Positions 59,120 to 64,000 of a DNA stretch of 64,000 bases are shown here, one piece after another (within the stretch, counting starts at the first letter, position 1; every line of letters starts with the position of its first letter). Under the pieces are notes generated by a model. It did no database searches, was not told the DNA's origin, and saw only the letters and a program-made list of their open reading frames with translations. Both the position numbers and the translations under genes were made by a program. Location: positions 41,990-105,989 of the forward strand of contig NZ_JBILQK010000003.1 in the NCBI RefSeq assembly GCF_044373315.1, read 5' to 3'. Source of the stretch: JACDQM01 sp044373315. GTDB lineage: Bacteria; Pseudomonadota; Gammaproteobacteria; Burkholderiales; Burkholderiaceae_C.

Positions 59120-62100
59120 ATGAAGGCTGCGCTGCTCGCGTCGGCCGTCATCATGGTTTTGACCTTGCACCAAGCCGCACAAGCCGATGCCTTGCACAGC
59201 CTGCGGTTCTCGCATTTGGGGGTGGGACAGGGGCTACCCAGCGCCGGCATCCTCAGCATGGTGCAAGACCGCAAGGGCTTGATCTGGCTGGGCACTACAT
59301 CAGGACTTGCCCGGTTTAATGGCCAGGGTGTCAAAACCTTCAAGCGCCACCCCGATCAAGCGGACTCACTCAGCAACAACCTGGTCCAGGCCTTGTTCGA
59401 AGACGAACAGGGCGTGTTGTGGATCGGCACCCGCAGTGGTTTGGACCGCATGCCACTGGCCACCGAGAAGATTGAACGCCAGGCCCTGCCGGAGTCTTTC
59501 GGTCTGGCGGAGCGGCGCGTACTGGCTTTGGCTCCGGCGGGTCCGCAGCGTATGTGGGTAGCCACCGTCGGCGGCCTGCTGATGTTCAACACGGCTGAAC
59601 GACGCTTCATTCCCTGGCAAGAACCCGGAGCCGAGCGCCTGTCCTTGCAGCGCACCATTCGCGCCTTGTTGCCGGATGGTGAGGGCGGCGTCTGGGTTGG
59701 CGAGAGCCACGAGGTCTCGAAGATCAATGCCCAAGGCAAGATCCTCTATCGATTCGGCACGTTGAATGGCTTGGGTGCCGACGCCATGACAGCCGCTGAT
59801 CTGCAGATCAGCGCCCTGGCCCAGGACGGGCATGGAAGGCTCTGGGTCGGCATGGCCGGCGGCTTGCAGACCTGGCGCTTGCAGGCGCAAGACACACCGC
59901 ACCCCGATCCTTTGGCCCAGCGCTTGAACCTGCCCAGGCAGCGCATCTACGCCCTGATGCGCGATCGTGATCGAACGATGTGGATCGGCAGCTTCAGCCG
60001 CCCGGCCCTGCACCGCTGGACCGAAGAGGAAGCATCCGGCGTGTCGGCCGAGGGTCGCCTGGAGAGCTTCGTCAAGCTGCCGACAGTTGAAGCCAGCTTG
60101 GCCGAAGACGGGGTAGGAGCCCTGATGCAGGACCGCAGCGGCAGCTTGTGGGTCGGCTCGTTTTCCCAGGGTGTGAGCCTGGCTGACTTGGGCGGACGGC
60201 GCTTCTTCTCCTACATGAACCTGCCCGGTGACGAGCAGAGCCTGTCCAGTGATGCGGTGATGGCGCTTGCGTTCGAAGGACGGGACGAGGCCTGGGTGGG
60301 CACGTTTGGCGGCGGCTTGAATCGACTCCATCTGCCGACGGGAAAGGTGAGCCGCGTCAGTCCGCAGCACATGCCGCTGACGCACATCAAGGCCTTGCTG
60401 CGTGAACCGGATGGCGCACTCTGGATCGGTGGCGAACGCGGACTGGAGCGCTTCGTTCCCGGCCAGCAGCGCAGCCAAAGCATCGACCTGCGGTCCACCA
60501 CACTGGGATCGATTTCCGTCAGTTCCTTGCTGCGCATGTCGCCCACCGGTAGTGTCTGGGTGGGCAGCGCCCAGGGGCTGTTTCGAATCGATGGCAGCGG
60601 CAGGGTGCGCGCCTACGGGGCCAAGCCACGCGAAGCCGGGGCGCTCAGCCATGCGACTGTCGACAGTCTCTTGCAAGACCGAGACGGCCGGCTCTGGGTC
60701 GGCACCAAAGGCGGTCTGAATCTGTGGGATGCAACGAGCGACAGTTTTTCGCAGCCTGTTGACGGCAATGCGGAGGTGTCTCGACCCGGCGATCTGCCTG
60801 TGCACGGCTTGCGCCAGGACGAACGCGGACGGATCTGGGTCGCCTCGGAATCGGGCCTGTTTGAGCTCGTCGCCAGCGGCGCGGGACGCTGGCAGTACAA
60901 GGCATGGTCGCAGCTGCCTGGCATGCCGAGCGGCAGCTTCGACTCGATTCAGGATTCGGGCTCCGGCAGTGTCTGGCTCGGCAGCGAGATGGGGCTAACG
61001 GAGGTCTTGCCTGAGGCTCAGCGGGCCCGTTTCTACCCCAGCGCCGGCCACTTTTCCGGCGGATTCAACTTTGCTGCGGCAGCCCGCGCTCCGGATGGCA
61101 GCCTCTACTTCGGTGGCAAGGGCCTGGTGCGCATCAGCCCCGAAACCATGCAGCAGAACCGTCAGGCGCCGCAGGTGGTGCTAAGTGACTTGCGGGTATT
61201 CAACCAATCGCTGGCTGCCGAGAGCATGCCGGCCGCTCCAGTCGGAGCAAGCTCAGGCGCCGACAGCAGGCCGCTGACGCTGGCTGAGCTCGGCGTCACC
61301 GGACCATTGCATCTGGCGCAGCAGGTGACGCTGAGCCACCGCGAAACCATGGTGAGCTTTGTGATGTCGGCCTTGCACTTCAGCAAGCGCAGCCTGGTGA
61401 GCCATGCCTGGAAGCTCGAAGGCTTTGACCGCGACTGGATCTACGGGCAGGACAACGCCGGCGTAGCCACCTACACCAATCTGGACGCCGGCCGCTACCG
61501 CCTGCTGGCCAAGGCGGCCAATCCAGATGGGGTGTGGGGCCAGGAACAGGTGCTGCTGGACCTGGTGGTTCGGCCGCCGTTCTGGCGCACCGCCTGGTGG
61601 AGGACGGGCATGGTTCTGGCAGCCTTGCTAAGTCTGATGGGCGCCTACCGCTGGCGCATGCGCAGCCTGCACCGGACGCGCCAGATGCTTGAGCAGGAAG
61701 TGGCGACTCGCACCCGCGAGCTTCAGGAGCAGGCCCTGCAGCTGGCACAGGAAAAGCAATTGGCGCAGACGCAGACCGAGCTGGCGCTGCAATCCAGCAA
61801 AGCCGCGGATCGGGCCCGCCATGACATCGCCTTGCTGAGCGACATCGGACGCAAGATCACTGAATCGCTGGAACTCGACTCCATCCAGCGCACGCTGTAT
61901 GAGCAAGTCGGCGAATTGATCGAGAGCGATGTCTTCGGCCTCGGCTTGGTCAACTGGTCGACGCGCACCCTGGCCTTTGACTTCGTCATGCACAGCGGCG
62001 AAGCCTGCCAACCCTACGAACGCAGCCTGGCCGCAGTTGAGATGCCCGCGGTGCAGGCGGTCCTGCAAGGCAAGGCTTTGCGGGTGGATCAGATCGAACG

Positions 62101-63124
62101 CGACAGCCGGGTGCTGTACCGCCAGGACGGCCCAACGCGCATCGTGCTGAAAAGCGGCGCCGATCCGGCACCGGTGCACTCGGGCATTTACGCACCCATG
62201 CTGCTCAAGGACAGAGTGGTGGGCGTGGTCTTCATGTTGAGCCAACGCAGCCATGCCTTCCAGGCCAGCGACTTGGCGATCCTGGACACGCTGGGTGCCT
62301 ATGCGGCAGTCGCACTCGACAACGCGGATGCCTATCGTCAGTTGCAGTCGGCCCAAGCCAAGTTGGTCGAGCAGGAGAAGACGGCCGCGCTCGGCTCCGT
62401 GGTGGCCGGTGTGGCTCATGAGCTGAACACGCCGATTGGCAACAGTCTGCTGGTGGCCAGCACCATGCTGGATCGGGGCAGGGCATTCACGCAGCGCATG
62501 GCCGACGGTGGCTTGCGTCGCTCGGAGCTGGTGCAGCTGTGCCAGGACCAAGAGGACTCCAGCCTCCTGCTGGTTCGCAGTCTCGAACGCGCGGCACAAC
62601 TGATCACCAGCTTCAAGCAGCTGGCGGTCGACCAGACCTCAGAGCAGCGGCGCCAGTTTCAGCTCCACAGCTTGTGCTCTGAAGTCGTCCAGACTCTGGG
62701 CAACCGCCTGCGTCGCGAAGACCACGAACTGCGCCTGTCCGTGCCCGAAGACCTGACACTAGACAGCTTCCCCGGCCCCTTGGGACAGGTCTTGACCAAT
62801 CTGATCATGAATGCCGTCATCCATGGACTGGAAGGGCGGCGCCACGGTCTACTGAGCTTGTCGGCCGAGGCCATCGCGGGCGAGCGTGTTCGCCTGGTCT
62901 TCAGCGACAACGGCCGCGGCATCAGCGCCGAGCACATCACCCGCGTGTTCGAACCCTTCTTCACCACCAAGCTGGGCCAAGGCGGCAGTGGCCTCGGCCT
63001 GCACATCAGCTACAACATCGTGCATTCAGTGCTGGGCGGCAGCATTGAAGTCAGCAGCGTGCCAGGCGAGGGAACGCGCTTCGAGATCGTGATTCCATTC
63101 GTGGCACCATCGCGGGCGGAATGA
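59120..63124 (+). CDS. Two-component sensor kinase with two-fold beta-propeller and GAF domain
   Basis: 1334 aa. Signal peptide MKAALLASAVIMVLTLHQAAQ. A periplasmic Reg_prop beta-propeller of about 12-14 repeats (about 25-735; repeated units such as DRKGLIWLGTTSGLARF and DRDGRLWVGTKGGLN) is followed by a Y_Y_Y Ig-like domain (SHAWKLEGFDRDWIYGQD), one TM (about 826-848), a coiled coil, a GAF domain (about 905-1060) and a kinase core: H1100 (VAGVAHELNTPIGNSL), N-box NLIMNAVIHGLEG, G1 FSDNGRGIS and G2 GGSGLGLHISYN. It lacks the receiver and AraC domains of Bacteroidetes hybrids. ATG 59120 was chosen for its signal peptide; earlier in-frame ATGs at 58979 and beyond are alternatives. Confidence 0.9.
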   Translation: MKAALLASAVIMVLTLHQAAQADALHSLRFSHLGVGQGLPSAGILSMVQDRKGLIWLGTTSGLARFNGQGVKTFKRHPDQADSLSNNLVQALFEDEQGVLWIGTRSGLDRMPLATEKIERQALPESFGLAERRVLALAPAGPQRMWVATVGGLLMFNTAERRFIPWQEPGAERLSLQRTIRALLPDGEGGVWVGESHEVSKINAQGKILYRFGTLNGLGADAMTAADLQISALAQDGHGRLWVGMAGGLQTWRLQAQDTPHPDPLAQRLNLPRQRIYALMRDRDRTMWIGSFSRPALHRWTEEEASGVSAEGRLESFVKLPTVEASLAEDGVGALMQDRSGSLWVGSFSQGVSLADLGGRRFFSYMNLPGDEQSLSSDAVMALAFEGRDEAWVGTFGGGLNRLHLPTGKVSRVSPQHMPLTHIKALLREPDGALWIGGERGLERFVPGQQRSQSIDLRSTTLGSISVSSLLRMSPTGSVWVGSAQGLFRIDGSGRVRAYGAKPREAGALSHATVDSLLQDRDGRLWVGTKGGLNLWDATSDSFSQPVDGNAEVSRPGDLPVHGLRQDERGRIWVASESGLFELVASGAGRWQYKAWSQLPGMPSGSFDSIQDSGSGSVWLGSEMGLTEVLPEAQRARFYPSAGHFSGGFNFAAAARAPDGSLYFGGKGLVRISPETMQQNRQAPQVVLSDLRVFNQSLAAESMPAAPVGASSGADSRPLTLAELGVTGPLHLAQQVTLSHRETMVSFVMSALHFSKRSLVSHAWKLEGFDRDWIYGQDNAGVATYTNLDAGRYRLLAKAANPDGVWGQEQVLLDLVVRPPFWRTAWWRTGMVLAALLSLMGAYRWRMRSLHRTRQMLEQEVATRTRELQEQALQLAQEKQLAQTQTELALQSSKAADRARHDIALLSDIGRKITESLELDSIQRTLYEQVGELIESDVFGLGLVNWSTRTLAFDFVMHSGEACQPYERSLAAVEMPAVQAVLQGKALRVDQIERDSRVLYRQDGPTRIVLKSGADPAPVHSGIYAPMLLKDRVVGVVFMLSQRSHAFQASDLAILDTLGAYAAVALDNADAYRQLQSAQAKLVEQEKTAALGSVVAGVAHELNTPIGNSLLVASTMLDRGRAFTQRMADGGLRRSELVQLCQDQEDSSLLLVRSLERAAQLITSFKQLAVDQTSEQRRQFQLHSLCSEVVQTLGNRLRREDHELRLSVPEDLTLDSFPGPLGQVLTNLIMNAVIHGLEGRRHGLLSLSAEAIAGERVRLVFSDNGRGISAEHITRVFEPFFTTKLGQGGSGLGLHISYNIVHSVLGGSIEVSSVPGEGTRFEIVIPFVAPSRAE

Positions 63125-63256
63125 CCATCAGCCACAGCGAGGTCGCCAAATGAGCTAACGATTCCGTTGATAGCTCACCCACAGGCAGTCAACCGCATCG
63201 CAGCCTGCGGCCGCACGCTCGGTCGTGGCCGCCCGCTCGAACCATCGATCAAGAGA

Positions 63257-63559
63257 TCAGACGTCGCTCTTGTGCAACTGGTGAAGCGCCTTGACTTGGC
63301 GATGCAGCTGGGTCACCTCGGCGGACAAATAGATGACCCAGGTCAGGGTGAATACGACAAACCAAGCAGCACTCGAAGGCAGGCCGACCAGATCGGCAAT
63401 CTGGTTCGGAAAAAGCGTCTGTGCAAGCAGCGGAAGCGTGGCGACCATCGCCGGCCACAGACGGTTGGGCTGCTTCTCCAGCAGCCGCCGCGCTTCATCG
63501 TTTCTTCTGAGCTGACGCGCAAGAAGGCTTGATTCGATCTCGCTCATCTGGCTGGACAT
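63257..63559 (-). CDS. Small hypothetical membrane protein
   Basis: 100 aa. A charged N-terminal helix (MSSQMSEIESSLLARQL, RRNDEARRLLEKQ) precedes two membrane segments (about 40-57 and 64-84, AAWFVVFTLTWVIYLSAEV) and a short polar tail rich in His/Gln/Lys. No named family recognised. ATG 63559 is chosen for the AGGGAG site 8 bp upstream; MSEIE four codons later is an alternative. It is convergent with the propeller kinase and stands next to an insertion element. Confidence 0.55.
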   Translation of the reverse strand: MSSQMSEIESSLLARQLRRNDEARRLLEKQPNRLWPAMVATLPLLAQTLFPNQIADLVGLPSSAAWFVVFTLTWVIYLSAEVTQLHRQVKALHQLHKSDV

Positions 63560-63878
63560 GGCTGGGCTCCCTAATTTTTTGTTCAGCAATTTCAACACAG
63601 AGCCTAGCTGCCGGATGCCGCGCCGCTCAAGCAAATCGGCCTTGACGGCGCAGCTAGGAAGTCTCTACACAAGAGCGTTGCCTGTCATTTCGTGAGCCGC
63701 GACGCGCTGCACGTATGCACCTGCCGCCAACAGCGGCGGCGCTTGGTCTCGAAATGCGCCGTGCTGCACATGCCGATCCGCACGGTGCGGCATCGCGTCG
63801 GCAGATGCACAGCTCTCCTGGCGCTCCGCGGCGCTGGCACTGAGCCTTAACGGAAACTGTTGCCGAAAGCTGCACTAG
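63560..63878. other. 319-bp intergenic region flanking the insertion element
   Basis: No convincing gene on either strand. The part from 63654 to 63878 is bounded by CTAG tetranucleotides and may be debris of an earlier insertion. I do not see a complete inverted repeat. Confidence 0.35.
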
Positions 63879-64000
63879 GGATGGTCTGCATAAACCCCGG
63901 GGAAATCAGCTACCGGACGACCTGAGCGGCTGAGATGATTGAGACCATGAAGCAGACGAGTCTTGGACTGGGGCAATCGAGCAAGCGCACGCGGCGACGC
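63879..64000 (+). mobile_element. Left end of an IS5-family insertion sequence (cut by the window edge)
   Basis: The element starts with GGATGGTCTGCATAA, which resembles the IS5-group terminal repeat (GGAAGGTGCGAAYAAG), directly after CTAG at 63875-63878, which fits the 4-bp YTAR target of this family. A transposase start follows 68 bp inside. The right end lies outside the window. Confidence 0.7.
63947..64000 (+). CDS. IS5-family transposase, N-terminal fragment at window edge
   Basis: The first 18 codons (MKQTSLGLGQSSKRTRRR) match the conserved N-terminus of IS5-family DDE transposases, which begins MKQTxLGLG followed by KRTR. The gene continues past the window end, so its integrity is unknown. 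Transposition requires the full-length DDE catalytic core, not visible here. Confidence 0.75.
   Translation, partial: MKQTSLGLGQSSKRTRRR

Noticed and set aside
63654..63875. 73-aa minus-strand frame next to the insertion element
   Set aside because: Cys/Arg-rich composition, no transposase motif and no ribosome-binding site; treated as non-coding.
1..64000. tRNA or rRNA genes in the intergenic gaps
   Set aside because: No cloverleaf-like arm with a T-loop consensus or rRNA sequence was recognised by eye in any gap. A covariance-model scan would be the decisive test.

Overview
The window is high-GC DNA, densely packed with genes, and reads as a chromosomal segment of a Burkholderiales betaproteobacterium, probably near the Roseateles/Rubrivivax/Leptothrix group. 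This rests on gene content only: PrsT/PEP-CTERM surface-protein genes, a selD-senB pair, an endonuclease-type MutL, many two-component kinases, Arg/Gly-rich tails on RNA enzymes, and frequent GTG/TTG starts. I found no tRNA, rRNA, CRISPR array or prophage. The only mobile DNA is the left end of an IS5-family element at the right edge.

Layout. Positions 1-7.9 kb (mostly minus strand): a cold-shock/DUF1294 membrane protein, an RhlE-type RNA helicase with a long leader and clear terminator, a degenerate SWIM/SNF2-like protein with a histone-H1-like tail, and an orn-pabBC pair. 8.0-10.6 kb (plus): M48 membrane protease, pterin carbinolamine dehydratase and RsgA. 10.6-13.2 kb (minus): small membrane proteins, an SDR oxidoreductase and a PfkA-type phosphofructokinase. 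13.4-18.7 kb: a single-domain response regulator on plus, then on minus a tight prlC-senB-selD run (selenium metabolism) preceded upstream by a coiled-coil periplasmic protein. 18.9-23.3 kb (plus): YaeQ, alpha/beta hydrolase, prolyl oligopeptidase and a GNAT-DUF924 fusion. 23.3-27.3 kb (minus): a Cache-type histidine kinase and an acyl-CoA ligase. 27.6-31.7 kb (plus): argG overlapped by a cysteine-less molybdopterin-fold protein and a hybrid histidine kinase. 31.7-40.3 kb: murB (minus), then YajQ, a retropepsin-like protease, PrsT, a PEP-CTERM-type surface protein with a possible Cys-Gln thioester domain, and a two-subunit acyl-CoA dehydrogenase behind a 16-bp palindrome.

40.4-51.1 kb: DedA (minus), then a seven-gene plus-strand chain: mutL, an RluB/RluF-like pseudouridine synthase, a Bcr/CflA exporter, miaA, an ABC ATPase, a FtsX-like permease and an AttH-like lipocalin protein. 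51.1-56.8 kb (minus): a complete MarR-regulated tripartite efflux operon (marR, NodT-type outer-membrane factor, EmrA, EmrB) and a diguanylate cyclase. 56.9-63.1 kb (plus): an ABC exporter and a large beta-propeller/GAF histidine kinase. 63.2-64 kb: a small membrane protein and the IS5-type end.

The regions most worth a second look are the senB-selD pair without a nearby senA, the PrsT/PEP-CTERM thioester-like locus, the degenerate SNF2-like protein, and argG coupled to a molybdopterin-fold protein and sensor kinase.
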